In this document: positions 32,713-44,526 of the stretch, one piece after another | Layout: every line of letters begins with the position of its first letter | How positions within the stretch are numbered: the stretch's first letter is position 1 | Assembly (NCBI GenBank): GCA_002633005.1 | Contig: NMRA01000009.1 | Span: 230,654 to 276,943, forward strand | Length of the DNA stretch: 46,290 nt | Direction: 5' to 3' | From: Phoronis australis | Lineage: Eukaryota; Phoronida; Phoronidae | The notes under the pieces: model-generated | The model's input: only the letters and a program-made list of their open reading frames with translations | Databases searched by the model: none | Told to the model about the DNA's origin: nothing | Position numbers and translations under genes: made by a program

Positions 32713-34215
32713 ATGTGCCCACATATTTATATGTGGGTGCATATTGCCGCCATCTCTGTCTGGGCGTCTGGCGTCCGCGGCTGTATCTCCTAAACCCCTT
32801 GCAGGAACTTATTGAAATTTCGCAGGTGTGTTCCTATGGAGTTGACGACAGAGGGCGACGAGTTTTGGACCGACCGGAATACTGCTATGCCCCCTGGTGG
32901 CAATTTTAGTTTTTTACGTTAGCCTCTGTATCTTGAAAGCTCCTCAACTGATTTTCATGAAATTTGGCACATAGGCATCTATTAATGAGATGATGCTATC
33001 CTTTCATTTTTCGTATGGACTCGACGTAGTTTGCACCACCTAGTGGCCATTTTTGCTGTTATCAAGTTTTTTGGCGTCTATCCCTCCATCAACCAAACCG
33101 CTCAAAGGATGATTGCGAAAATTGTCAAAGATGTTCTTACAATGAAGTGAACGGCTGACGATGGTTTTTCGACGACTTCAACTACTGTGGCGCCTCCTAG
33201 TGGCAATTTTGTTTTTTTTTGCGCCTATGGCTGTATCACCTAAACCGTTTGTAGGATCTACTAAATTTAGTAAATGCATTTATATGATGTTAATAACGCA
33301 GGATGACGGCTATCAGACAGATCTGACTACTGGTGTGCCACCTAGTGGCAATTGTATTTTTTTATGTTTACCTCTCTATCTTCAAAGGTCCTCAATGTAT
33401 TTTCATAAAATTTGGCATACAGGCATCTGTTAATGAGGTGACACCATCTCTCCATTTTCAGATGGATTCGACCTAGTTTGCGCCACCTAGTGGCCATTTT
33501 TACTATTTTCGAGTCTGTTTTTTGGCATTCACTTGTCTATCAACCAAACCGCTTTCAGGATAATTGTGAAAATTGGCATGTTTGTTTTACCTATGAAGTG
33601 GACGACTGACGATGATTTTCCAACTTCGATTACTTTGGCGCCTCCTGTTGGCATTTTTTGCTCTCATGGCTGGATTTCCTAAACCGTTTGCAGGATCTTT
33701 ACTTGATTTAGCAAGTGTATTTATATGATGTCGACAACGAACAATGACGACTTTCGGATGGATCTGACCACTTGTGTGCCCCCTAGAAGCAATTTTAGTT
33801 TTTTTACGTTTACCTCTGTATCTTCAAAGGTCCAAAACAGATTTTCATAAAATTTTGAATATAGGCATCTATTGAAGAGATGACACTTTGCTCCTGTTTT
33901 TGGATGGAATTTAGGTATTTTGGGCCACCTAGTGGCCATTTTTGCTGTTTTCAAACCCTGGTCAACCTAATCCTAGGGATGGTTTTGAAAATTGAAATGT
34001 TCTCGGTGTGAAGAGGACATTTGATGATGGCGACTGAGTACTGTGGCGGCTCCTAGTGGTAGCTCTGTTTTGTTTTGCATCCATAGCTGTATTTAGATGG
34101 ATTATACGTTTTTATGCCATCTAGTGGCCATTTTTTATGATACAAATAAATAACCCTAAAAGCACACCATTTGCGATGCATTCGAGGGCACATTTCAACG
34201 CTCGCGTTGCTCTTG
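32713..34215 (+). mobile_element. Modular 147-bp-unit repeat, copy B (full-length, 1.5 kb)
   Basis: Starts ATGTGCCCACATATTTATATG, which is itself palindromic (CCACATAT-TT-ATATGTGG), and ends with hairpin CAACGCTCGCGTTG (34196-34209) plus CTCTTG. Ten modules lie between, each centred on a variant of YGCCMYCTRSTGG, at 32888, 33035, 33191, 33336, 33481, 33639, 33777, 33923, 34047 and 34115; most spacings are 138-158 bp. Three module types alternate (GTGCCMCCT..GGCAATTTT, GCGCCACCT..GGCCATTTTT, GGCGCCTCCT..GGCAATTTT), giving a higher-order period of about 445 bp. No protein is encoded. Palindromic 5' end, internal tandem modules and 3' hairpin recall Helentron-associated elements (DINE/pearl type), but this is inference. 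Confidence 0.85.
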
Positions 34216-34693
34216 TTTTGTACAGTCCTTCGTTTAGTTGACGTCATATCCCCCAACGCAATCCCTTGTGACTTAAAGAGGCATGGAACGCGAAAGCTCG
34301 TCAAAAATATCTTTTAAACAATTCCTGACTAAAATACCATATCGCAACGTCTAGTACTGGGTAATTCACTTTCCCTTGTGAGGAAATTTCCAGAAAAAAT
34401 CACAAAATTTATGATTTTTGAAATATGCGAAGGGAAAACTGATTACCACAGAGTTTCTAATCTCTCTCCCACGCATGTGCTCACAGTCAATTGCTTGAAG
34501 TCGCTTGAGGTCAAAGGTCGCATTTTCCATATAAGGGAAATGGGCTATGTCTGTGTCTTGCCATACTAAATAAAGAGATGTGCCTTGCCTTGTGGGAGAA
34601 AAATCGACGAAGTGGCGAGCAGTTGACGGATTGTTTTTTTTTGAAATTTGAAACTAAAAGAAAGTGCGTTTTACAGACTGGTCCCTATTTTTT
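34216..34693. other. No recognised feature
   Basis: Contains TGACGTCA (34239-34246) and an AATAAA at about 34570 without a gene to go with it. Confidence 0.5.
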
Positions 34694-34800
34694 TAAACTA
34701 GTCGCAGGATTTTTAAAGAGGACGCCGGACATTTAAACAGGACGCGCATTCAGCTAAACAGGACGCTGCGACCCGTTAAATGCAGTGGTGGAGAACACTG
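34694..34800. mobile_element. hAT-like element, right-end fragment
   Basis: Ends GTGGAGAACACTG at 34800, the same terminus as the element at 8229-10332. It carries the inverse of its GCGTCCTGTTTAAA subterminal repeats (AAACAGGACGC twice, GGACGCCGGACATTTAAACA). No left end found. Confidence 0.6.
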
Positions 34801-36089
34801 CTTTGATATCAACAGAAATTAAAAATCTTTACCAATAAACCCTAAAAATATGTGGTGAGCAGGTTGAATTCTGTTTTATTGGCAGAGAACCACTTTCAAT
34901 ATTACAATTTAGTCTGTTTATCACGTTCCAGGACTCTGTAAATTAGAGAGTCAAGTAATATACATTATGCGTGACTTAAATTTTGTGTCATCAGTCTTTC
35001 AGTGGTTCTTAAACAGGACAAAGTTAAATTATACTTCAGTGTCTCATCGGAAACAAATAAAAGGTTATTTTTCGTATGGATGACTAAAAATAAACTATTT
35101 TATGGGAAGACGACATTGAGGGCACCCTGACACGCTTTACACATTCACAATTTGTTTAAAATTGTTCTGGCGATATGTCCTTAGAACTGCAAATATACCT
35201 CCTATTTTATGAAAAGCGGTGACATTGCTAGTAATCACCAAAAAATATTTTATCAATGAATATATAATTAAGAATTCTATGCTTAAAGTGGAATGAAACC
35301 CGTGATTTATGTCAAAAAAATAAGTCATCATTTTGAAAATGTTACAATTTCATAAACTTTCAGGTCACACTTATTTTGAGAAAAATTTCATAATGATACA
35401 TGACTTAAATAAAGTTTGCTTTTGACAAAGAGCATGGATTTAATGTCACTTCAAAGTTGTATATCAACAGAAATGGATTGTACTCCATACTAATGTTCGC
35501 AAGTAGCAGTGGATAACATCCAGCCCCAGTTTGCAGCACATGAAAGGTTATGATTGCAACACTAGGAGTGATAGAGTCTCTACAATCCAGTTATTCTAGT
35601 TCTTAGGTGTCATATTCAAGCTTGTGTGGGAGTGCTTGCTGCTCAGACCCCTGACTCGTTTGTGGTATTACAGTAGCCTATCCTTGAAAAGAGTGTACAA
35701 GTTGTGTCCCTTGAGGCCTGTTGTGTGCAGCACATTCCCGTTAGTTCTAAGTAGAGGAACTTATGTATTTTGTTTACTGCTGTCTAGTTTGTTGGTTTCT
35801 ATATTTTACAAATGTTGGAGCACTGTTATAAATCTGTGATCTAGATTGAGGTAGTGTCAAACAGGCCTACTTAATTGGCCTTCTGGCAGTTGATTTAGCC
35901 ACTCGACTACTGTACATTTATTGTTAGCTGAGAAAATTGATTTGATCAAGTGCTGCTACGCTTGAAAGAAGTTTTTTTAGACTTTGGATAACAAAGTTTT
36001 TCACGCATTCAAAAATGTCAGTTTTATTTCTTTGAGTAGATTGTAGCCTTCTCCTTGGCTGGCAGACGAGTCTGTGATTGGTATAGATT
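34801..36089. other. No recognised gene or element
   Basis: AT-rich non-coding sequence; short frames here have no family resemblance. Confidence 0.5.
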
Positions 36090-36760
36090 CATTTTTATGC
36101 TCCCAAATTTTCGTATTTGTGCATGCTGCTGTCAAGTCTGTCGGGGCATCTGCTGTTGTATCTTTTTTTATAATGTAATATTTACAATAAGGGTAGCCCC
36201 ATCAGTTCACACTGCTTTCCATGGGGGCCCTCCTGAACCCGTTGTGGGATCTTAATGAGATTTAGAAGATGTGTTGCTATGAAGCTGACGACAGATGACT
36301 GCGAGTTTCAAACCAATCAGACTACTGCTGTACCCTCTAATGGTAGTTTTACTTCCTTCAGAATTCCATGGTAGAATTTTAGAAAATTTAGCGAATAGTT
36401 TTCTATTAAGAAGACTAATACATTTCTATAAACGGACGAATTCAAAATATTTTGCGCCACCTAGTGGCTACTTTTAGTACTTTTTAGTCTATTTTTGATA
36501 CACACTACTCTATCCCCCAAAACGCTTTAAGAATGAATTTGGCAGGTATGTTCGTGGTGAGAAGTCGACATGCGACATTAGTTTTTGGTGTTGTATATGG
36601 CAGTGTTGTTTTTTGTATCCTTGGCTTGACCTCATTGACCTTTTGCAGGATTATTGTGAAATTCACCAAATGTATTTTACTATAACGCTGATGTCGAATG
36701 ACTACATGTTTCACACCCATCCGACTACCACTGTGCCCCCTAGTGACAAATTTACTTTTT
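36090..36760 (+). mobile_element. Modular 147-bp-unit repeat, copy C1 (diverged, partial)
   Basis: Starts TTTATGCTCCCAAATTTTCG and carries modules near 36455 (CGCCACCTAGTGG, perfect CTCF-core match) and 36734 (TGCCCCCTAGTGA). Runs directly into copy C2. Confidence 0.7.
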
Positions 36761-38117
36761 ATGCACTCACATATTTATATGTGGACGCATTATGCTGTCA
36801 TCTCTATCCGTCCGGCGTCTAGCGTCCACTGCTCTATCTCCAAAACCGTTTGACGTATGTTCATGAAATTTTGCATGTATTCCTTTTGTGGATAGGACGG
36901 CATGAGCGAACTTTCAGAGGGATCCGACTTCCGGTGTGTCCACTAGTGGCAATTTTATTTTTTGCTTTTACCTCTATTTTTAAAAGTCCTCAACCTATTT
37001 TCATAAAATTTGGCATATAGGCATTGTTTTCAGATGGATTCGATGTAGTTTTCGTCACCTAGTGGCCATTTTTACTGTTTTCGAGTATGTTTGTTGGCGT
37101 CCACCCCTCTATCAACCAAACCACTCTAAGGATGATTGTGAAAATTGGCATGCTTGTTCTTACTATGAAGAGGATGGCTCATGATAATTTTCCGATGACT
37201 GACTACTATGGCGCCTCCAAGTGGCAGTTTTTTTTGCGCCATAGCTGTATCTCCTAAATGGCTTGCAGGATCTTTAGTAAATTTAACAAGTGTACTTATA
37301 TAATATTGGCAACGGACGCCCACAACTTTCGGACGGATCTGACTACTGGTGTGCTCCCTAGTGGCAGTTTAATTTTTTACACTTACGTCTATATCTTCAA
37401 AGGTTCTTAACGGATTTTCATAAAATTTGGAATTAGGCATCTATTTGGTGAGATGACTTTATCCTCCCATTTTCGGGTGAAATTGAGGTATTTTGCGCTA
37501 AGTAGTGACCATTTTTGCTGTTTTGAGTCCACCCTCTATCAACCAATCCATTCTAAGGATGATTTTGAAAATTGGCATATACGATATGTTCGCAGTGCGA
37601 AGAGGACGGTTGGCAACAACTTCAACTACTGTGGCACTTCCTAGTGGTAACGACTTTCTAAAACCGGTCTGAGGTGGTGGCATGTTACAACTATCATTAA
37701 AATCTCTTCATCGACCTCTTGTAAATAGACTCCTAGTGGTAGTTTTGTTAAATGTTTTACGCTCATAGGTGTATCTCCTAAACCCACTGTAGAATCTTTA
37801 TTAAATTTAGTAAGTGTATTTATATGAAGCGAACAACAGACAACGAGGACTTTTAGGCGGATTCAAGGAACGCTGTGCCCCCTAGAGGGAATTTCATTTT
37901 TTTTCCATTTTCCTTTGTTTCTCTGAAGTTCCTTGACAGATTTTTATGAAATTTGGTAAATAGTTTTCTATTAGAGAATAACGGCACTTCCCGTTTTCGG
38001 ATGTATTGGACATTTTTGCGCCATCTAGTGGCCATTTTTGTGATGCAAATAGTCAACCCTAGATGCACATCGTTTGCGGTGCATTCGTGGGTGCATTTCA
38101 AGGCTTCGTGTTGCTCT
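36761..38117 (+). mobile_element. Modular 147-bp-unit repeat, copy C2
   Basis: Starts ATGCACTCACATATTTATAT with the palindromic terminus CACATATTTATATGTG and ends GCTTCGTGTTGCTCTT near 38117, like copies B and D. Module centres at 36937, 37053, 37212, 37352, 37496, 37635, 37876 and 38019, mostly 139-159 bp apart. The last (CGCCATCTAGTGG, 38019-38031) is a perfect CTCF-core match. Confidence 0.82.
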
Positions 38118-38870
38118 TTTTTGAGACATTTTCATGAAATGTAGCAAATAAGGTTTTGTTAAAAAACAGCAATACTTTTTCAAGCAAATTCAGTGTATTC
38201 TGCCCCACCCCCACCTAGTGTCCATCTTTAATATTTACGAGTCCTCCTTATATGCAGATGTGTTCTTGATAAGAAGGCCATGACTGATTTTTGGACGTCC
38301 AACTACTGTGGCGCCCCTTAGTAGAGAATTTTTTGGGTCCGTAACTGTATGGCTTTAACTCGATGCAGTATCCTTGTGAAATTCAGCGAGTATTTTCCTA
38401 TGAATTTGTCAATGGCTGATCACCACTTTTGGATGGATCTGATTACCGTTGTGCCCCCTAGTGGTAGTTTTTTTTTGTTTAGCTCTGTGTCTGATGGTTT
38501 TTCATGAAGTTTGGCAGATAGGTTTCTGTTATGGGAGACGACAGCACGTTTCCATTATGGAACAAATTCTATGTAGTCTGTTTCACCTAGTGGCGATTGT
38601 TATTATTTTTGAATTTGTTTTTGTTGTCTGCCACTGCACCTTCCAAACCGCTTAGAGGATCATGAAAATTGGCATATGTGTTCTTACTGACAAGAGCACA
38701 ACTGGTTACTTTCTTCGAATGAGTACAACTTCTGCGGTGCTCCGTTGTGGCATTTTTTGCATCTGCGGCTATGTCTTCTAAACCCCCTGCAGGATCTTTG
38801 TCACATTTGGCATGTGCAACTTGCCGACAGATAGATGAAACTGTCTACTGCTGTGCCTCCTAGTAGCGTT
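38118..38870 (+). mobile_element. Modular 147-bp-unit repeat, copy C3 (3' part of a diverged copy)
   Basis: Module centres near 38204, 38310, 38452, 38584, 38735 and 38852. TGCCCCCTAGTGG at 38452-38464 is a perfect CTCF-core match. It lacks the 5' terminus. Confidence 0.72.
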
Positions 38871-38956
38871 TTGAGTTTTGTATGTTTGACTGACCACTGT
38901 ATCTTCAATTCAAGACCAAAATTCCCCATTCACACTGACCAGCAATCCCCAAAACA

Positions 38957-39364
38957 GGAATGTTGATGGTGGTATGAAAGTCAGGAATGTGTTGATGGTG
39001 GTATGAAAGTCAGGAATGTGTTGATGGTGGTCTGAAAGTCAGGGATGTATTGATGGTGGTCTGAAAGTCAGTGATGTGTTGATGGTGGTATGAAAGTCAG
39101 TGATCCGTTGATGGTGGTATGAATGTCAGCGATGTGTTGATGGTGGTATGAAAGTCAGGGATGTGTTGATGGTGGTATGAAAGTCAGTGATCCGTTGATG
39201 GTGGTATGAATGTCAGCGATGTGTTGATGGTGGTATGAAAGTCAGGGATGTGTTGATGGTGGTATGAAAGTCAGTGATCCGTTGATGGTGGTATGAATGT
39301 CAGGGATGTGTTGATGGAGGTATGAAAAAGTCAGGGATGTGTTGATGGACTAGGTATGAAAGTC
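38957..39364 (+). repeat. 29-bp minisatellite, about 14 units, with 87-bp higher-order period
   Basis: Core TTGATGGTGGTATGAAAGTC. The variant TGATCCG recurs at 39101, 39188 and 39275, exactly 87 bp (three units) apart, showing amplification of triplets. Confidence 0.93.
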
Positions 39365-39446
39365 CCTAAGCTGCATCACAATAATATTGTGGTTTTTGGC
39401 TAGTTAATAAAAGAAAGAGATTAGAGCTGCCTAAAGTCCACCCCAT

Positions 39447-39586
39447 CCTTTGTCCAAGGGTCTTGCACTTAAATGAACATCTGATTCTGCTTGTGAATTT
39501 GACCAGATGTGAGCAGCCTTTGTCCAAGGGTCTTGCCTTTGTAATGAACATCTGATTTTGCTTGTGAATTTGACCATATGTAAACA
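39447..39586 (+). repeat. 70-bp direct duplication
   Basis: Two adjacent units starting CCTTTGTCCAAGGGTCTTGC at 39447 and 39517, about 90% alike. 39587-40810 beyond has nothing recognised. Confidence 0.88.
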
Positions 39587-40810
39587 GCCTTTTTCAACAA
39601 TGTTCTTACAAAATGGTGTGTTTCAATGTAATTGAATAAAAAAGTGTACAAAATTTGTAGTTCAAAACTCTATAAAAGTTTTCTTTCAACTTTAAAAATC
39701 TGCAGATGGACTTTTATTATATTTTGCAATGTGGCATTGTTCAAAATGCCTACAAAAAGGTTAGGTTTGTGTTTTAAACTTGTACAGAAGGTTATGTTTC
39801 TCAAAAAATATCAAAGGGTGACTTTTTACCACATCAACTTTTTCAGAATGTTTTTTTTTTGAAAAATGCTATGTTTATTTCTTAATTCAAATTTTTGCTC
39901 GTTTTTTAAATTAGTTTCATTAGTCAGTGTCAACTTGTGATATACAAACAACAGTGACTGATGTTTCTATACAATTTGTACCTGGTGCCTGTGTTGATGT
40001 TCTTTGCATCAACATTGGAACACAAGTTGCCAAACTTATCTTCTCCGATTAATGCATTTGACAACTGAGTCTTCTTTCCATCCTAACCAAGTTCCACATT
40101 TGTGCAATGCCTCATCACTACAAGTGGCAGTCTCCTAATATTCTCACTGCGCGGTTGTTTTCTAAACCCAATGGAACAATCTTTACAAGTTTCAACAGGC
40201 ATATTAGTTGGTAAGAAGTGTGCCAATACTGTGGGTGGATCTGGTGACCTCATATGACATTCTGTTATCGTTATTTATATTTATTGTGTTTGAGAGCATA
40301 CTCCCTAGATATACCTAAACTCTGATAGATGGGCCGCTTGGTTGATAGCACCAGTTGTGACCATGCAGTGATTCATAAATATTAACTATCAATTAACATA
40401 TTGTACTGCCTCACCTAACACTAGCACCTGTTACATGAACCATCACTAACTGGTAAGTAAACCAGATTAAGAATAAAAGATAGTTTGTTCTAGTCTGTCT
40501 TTTTTAAATCGGGCTAGAGGTGTGGTGTTTTTTTGGTTGCTCATTTTTTTCAAGAAATAAAGTCTACCTGTGACAAGCAAAAATGTTACAGCTTTTTGTA
40601 TTCACCCCTAACCAGTTTTGTGTGTTGGGGGGCTGGCAGCAGTCGTGCAAGTGGTGAGAAGGTCCTTATCCTTATTGGTGGCAGCAGACATGGAAATTAC
40701 ATCACAAGCCTGCATGTTCCAAACAATGATCATAATTATGCTTTACAATAGTGGATTTTGTCACCTAAAAGATTTTGTTATGCTCAGAATAGTATTTGAT
40801 GAATTTCAGT

Positions 40811-41205
40811 TTCCAAACCGTACCTTGTGTAAGGCAGACAATCCAAACCATACCTTGTGTAAGGCAGACAATCCAAACCATACCTTGTGTAAGGCAGACA
40901 ATCCAAACCATACCTTGTGTAAGGCAGACAATCCAAACCATACCTTGTGTAAGGCTGACAATCCAAACCATACCTCTTGTAAGGCAGGCAACCCAAACCA
41001 TACCTCGCGTAAGGCAGACAATCCAAACCATACCTCGTGTAAGGCAGGCAATCCAAACCATACCTCGTGTAAGGCAGGCAATCCAAACCATACCTCGTGT
41101 AAGGCAGACAATTCAAACCATACCTTGTGTAAGACAGACAATCCAAACCATACCTTGTGTAAGGCAGACAATCCAAACCATACCTTGTGTATGGCAGACA
41201 ATCCA
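40811..41205 (+). repeat. 30-bp minisatellite, 13 units
   Basis: Exact 30-bp period, core AATCCAAACCATACCTTGTG plus TAAGGCAGAC. Because 30 is a multiple of three and the unit lacks stops in several frames, it is open in two plus and three minus frames. This includes a 202-codon frame from 40618 with 13 repeats of a ten-residue unit; I do not regard these as genes. Confidence 0.96.
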
Positions 41206-42394
41206 ATTAATTCAAATGATACTTAACTACTTCATCTACTTCAACGATTGATCCGTGTTCTGAATTTTTTAATATTCTACCTGCAAATGCCTGCCTTAAA
41301 ATATGCCGCATTATGAAATATGAAACGATATTTGCATCTTACCTGAAAGGTTTCATCTACCAACATATAAATTTTCTCAAATTTTAATTAGGCCTGGGAA
41401 CTGAAATTTTATAAACAGTTTAAATAAGCATTTCGTCAATTTTAGTTGCTGTAGATTTCTGGAAAATTGCACTTCTCAGCATGCTTTGTGTTCTTTTTAT
41501 GATGGAACACCCGTGTTATCCTGAAATAAGGCTGATGACCTTGAACAAACTCATCTAAAATTTTTCTTAAATGCCATGATGTCTGTTGGTTTCTATTTTA
41601 TGCCATCAAAAAGAAAGAGAGATGCCACTTGCCATATGAAGTAAGCCAGTAGGGAACAAGCGACGTGAAGTAAGCCAATAGGGAATATCCGATAAATAGT
41701 ACAACGCTAAGCGTTGGTGTCTCTTGTTACATTCAATTTCAAATTGTGCTATGCATGGCAGGCCAAGTTGACCAGGGCAATAACACAGTTCTTTCGTTCG
41801 TGGACATATGGGACTTAGTGTATGAATCATTTGACTATCCCACTGCACAGCGACGTAATTTGTCGTCATGATTTTGGCAAAGAATTTATAAAAAATCCCA
41901 CAGGTCTTCATCCAAATGACATAAGTGAACTTCAGGTGTCTATCATGTATTCAATCACCTTTTAAAATGATAATGTAAATTTTGTCTTGTCACCACTACT
42001 AGTATGTCTTGAAATGGCCATTGTGGATGGGTTAGCCAATGTATTCAACACAGATGGTCTTTTTAGGGATGGCAATAATTTTCTGTCAGACTTGTGAGAC
42101 TAAGTAACTAATGTGGCTGATTCAAGTCCGAAGATAAGTGTTCCCATTGACTGAAGCTTCAGCAACACCAAAGCTTCGGAGGCAGTGGGAAAGACCTTTT
42201 AGACGTTGTTTGATCATACATCTACTTAATTAAAAAGTCATTTCACTCGATCAAAATTTAGACATTGTTTGATCATACATCTAATTAATTAAAAAGTCAA
42301 ATTATTTTATTCAGAAATAATGTAAGCAATCACTAATTAATCCTGCACTGTTTTGGGAAATTGGTGTTGTTTAGAAATTACCATGTATTTCAGA
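41206..42394. other. No gene recognised; one short duplication
   Basis: At 42202-42301 the phrase GTTTGATCATACATCTACTT plus AATTAAAAAGTCA occurs twice, 59 bp apart. Nothing else is supported. Confidence 0.55.
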
Positions 42395-42580
42395 CAGTGT
42401 TTCCCCTGGGTTTTGAAAGGAGCGTGGTGGTGAATGGCCAAAACGGGGTGCAAAGCCCGTTGCCGCACGCAAATATGAGAAGTGGGATCACCTTATTGTC
42501 TGGGTTTCAAAAAGAGCGTGGTGGTGAATGCTCTATGCGGATGCGGAACCCGGTGCCACATGCAAGCATTGGATGAAGTG
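42395..42580 (+). repeat. Possible hAT terminus with an internal imperfect duplication
   Basis: CAGTGTTTCCCC (42395-42406) is a hAT-type end sequence. It is followed by GGGTTTTGAAAGGAGCGTGG and TGGTGAATG, which recur about 96 bp later as GGGTTTCAAAAAGAGCGTGG and TGGTGAATG. No matching right end seen. Confidence 0.3.
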
Positions 42581-42897
42581 AGATCCTTCCATCAGGGGGG
42601 TGGGGTTGGGAGACCTTCCCAGGCAAACTTTGAAAATTAGATGTAATTGGGTGCAGTTTGCTCATCATAGACAAGACCTTAACCCGAGTATCATGTAGTG
42701 GAAGTATCTGGGTAAAGGACACTTCTCAAGACAAATTGGCAAAGTGTCCAGCATAGTGTGATCTTTGTCGCACTTGAGTACAAAAAAAGATTCAATAATC
42801 CACGAAGTGACAAACATAGAACAAAAGACATTTGAACTTTGTAGACGTAATAAACTAATTCGTGTAACGAAACTTCCTTTGACATCGTCTAGCTAAA

Positions 42898-43051
42898 CAT
42901 AAATTAGTGGTAGTGGATTGGCATTGGCCGGCGTAGTAGACGATGTATAATGCAGACATAAATTAGTGGTAATGGATTGGCATTGGCCGGCGTAGTAGAC
43001 GATGTATAATGCAGACATAAATTAGTGGTAATGGATTGGCATTGGCCGGCG
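42898..43051 (+). repeat. 59-bp minisatellite, 2.6 units, ending at an N
   Basis: Units start CATAAATTAGTGGTARTGGA and contain CATTGGCCGGCGTAGTAGAC. It stops at the N at 43052; the same unit reappears at 43972. Confidence 0.9.
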
Positions 43052-43052
43052 N

Positions 43053-43265
43053 ACCTCGTGTAAGGCAGGCAATCCAAACCATACCTCGTGTAAGGCAGGC
43101 AATCCAAACCATACCTTGTGTAAGGCAGACAATCCAATTAACTCAAATGATACTTAACTACTTCATCTACTTCAACTTTTTGTTAACGATTGATCCATGT
43201 TCTGAATTTTTTAATATTCTACCTGCAAATGCCTGCCTTAAAATATGCTACATTATGAAATGGGT
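43053..43265 (+). repeat. Second copy of the end of the 30-bp array and its flank
   Basis: Two to three 30-bp units, then a flank (ACTACTTCATCTACTTCAAC...TGCCTGCCTTAAAATATGC) that matches 41200-41312. It has a 10-bp insertion (TTTTTGTTAA) and a few substitutions, then diverges after CATTATGAAAT. The rest, 43266-43970, holds nothing recognised. Confidence 0.9.
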
Positions 43266-43971
43266 CATTGTGGGACAGGGCATGAAAAATTAAATTTCAT
43301 AATTATCATTTTTATTCTTTATGACTGAGTCTGGTGCCTACTCTTCATAGCTTTGAACTTGAGAAGATAATTTGGTTTTTAATTTACATATAATTTTGGC
43401 ATTATCATTCTATGATAAAAAGTTGCGGAAGTTACTTTTTAATGGTTGACATCAATTTTCATACGATAGTTTTGTCAAATAATCTTAATAACAAATGTTT
43501 TCCATTGCATATGTTCCCATCTAACAAGCATATATATAATAATTGAATTCCTCCAATAAAAAATATCTCAATTACTTATGTCGCGTTGTGGACGTTACTC
43601 ATATTTTGACGTGTTATAGTTTTGGCATGGTATTATAACTTTATAAGCAACTAAAAAATCATGATTAGGTTTTGTATTAGTCCTAGGCCAATACTTAACA
43701 GTAGAGCTTGTGCAGAGAATTGCTGACCTTTTTGTTTTATACTCTGTTGACGTTTGGACGTTACATGTTGACAGTTGACAAATGTTGACATAGTAACATC
43801 CACAACTCACATCCAAGTTTGAAAATTTGAAATATTTTCATGTTCTAAAGCATAACAACTCATCATTTCATTAGAAATAATGGCATTCATTTAATTTATT
43901 TACTTATTCATAACTTTAGATGTTGCTTTGACTGTTTTCTTTACAATTTCCTTTTCAATTGCCAAATGACN

Positions 43972-44046
43972 GATGTATAATGCAGACATAAATTAGTGGT
44001 AGTGGATTGGCATTGGCCGGCGTAGTAGACGATGTATAATGCAGAC
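43972..44046 (+). repeat. 59-bp minisatellite continuation after an N
   Basis: About 1.3 units of the 59-bp repeat of 42898-43051, beginning directly after the N at 43971. Confidence 0.9.
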
Positions 44047-44439
44047 GAATCTGAGACTGGTTAACATTCAATATTGTCATTTTGGTGCAGGGTTGATTAA
44101 ACAGTTGAATGCCACACCCAGCAGTATAATTCACAATGTCTTGTGTAAACTCAGACACGATGAAATGAATGAAGCAGAAATCTTGCTGTTTCTTACTTCA
44201 TTAGCAAGCCCTGGCGTTTTCCCGTTTTAGAAAATTCGTATGTAGGTCGTTGCCTGGTCCCCGGCTGTATTAAGTTTATATGCATTGTCGGATAACCAGG
44301 CAGAAACGAGGTACAAAAGGAAATTGGGCATTGAATGATTGTGTTTAGAGGGCGGGCACAATTCAAGATCCCGTTGTAAAATCATTGTTTTTCCCTTTTG
44401 ATCCACAAACAGCGAAAGGTGCTGTGTGACTTGTATTTA

Positions 44440-44526
44440 TTCATTATTACTAGCAATCATTTTTACATGCGATTCATTTTTACTAACAATCATTTTTACT
44501 TGCGATTCATTTTACTAGTGATAATT
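44440..44526 (+). repeat. Short AT-rich tandem repeat flanking copy D
   Basis: Degenerate units of TTTTTACTAGCGATAAT type (17 bp). The same motif continues on the far side of copy D at 45463-45510. 44047-44439 has nothing recognised. Confidence 0.75.

Noticed and set aside
32715-38655. Many short frames in the modular repeat as a decayed coding gene
   Set aside because: The repeat structure is non-coding: modules are not multiples of three and frames differ from copy to copy.
40618-41251. Open frames up to 202 codons with a ten-residue repeat, on both strands
   Set aside because: They follow from a stop-free 30-bp minisatellite; five frames are open at once and none has codon bias or a partner exon.
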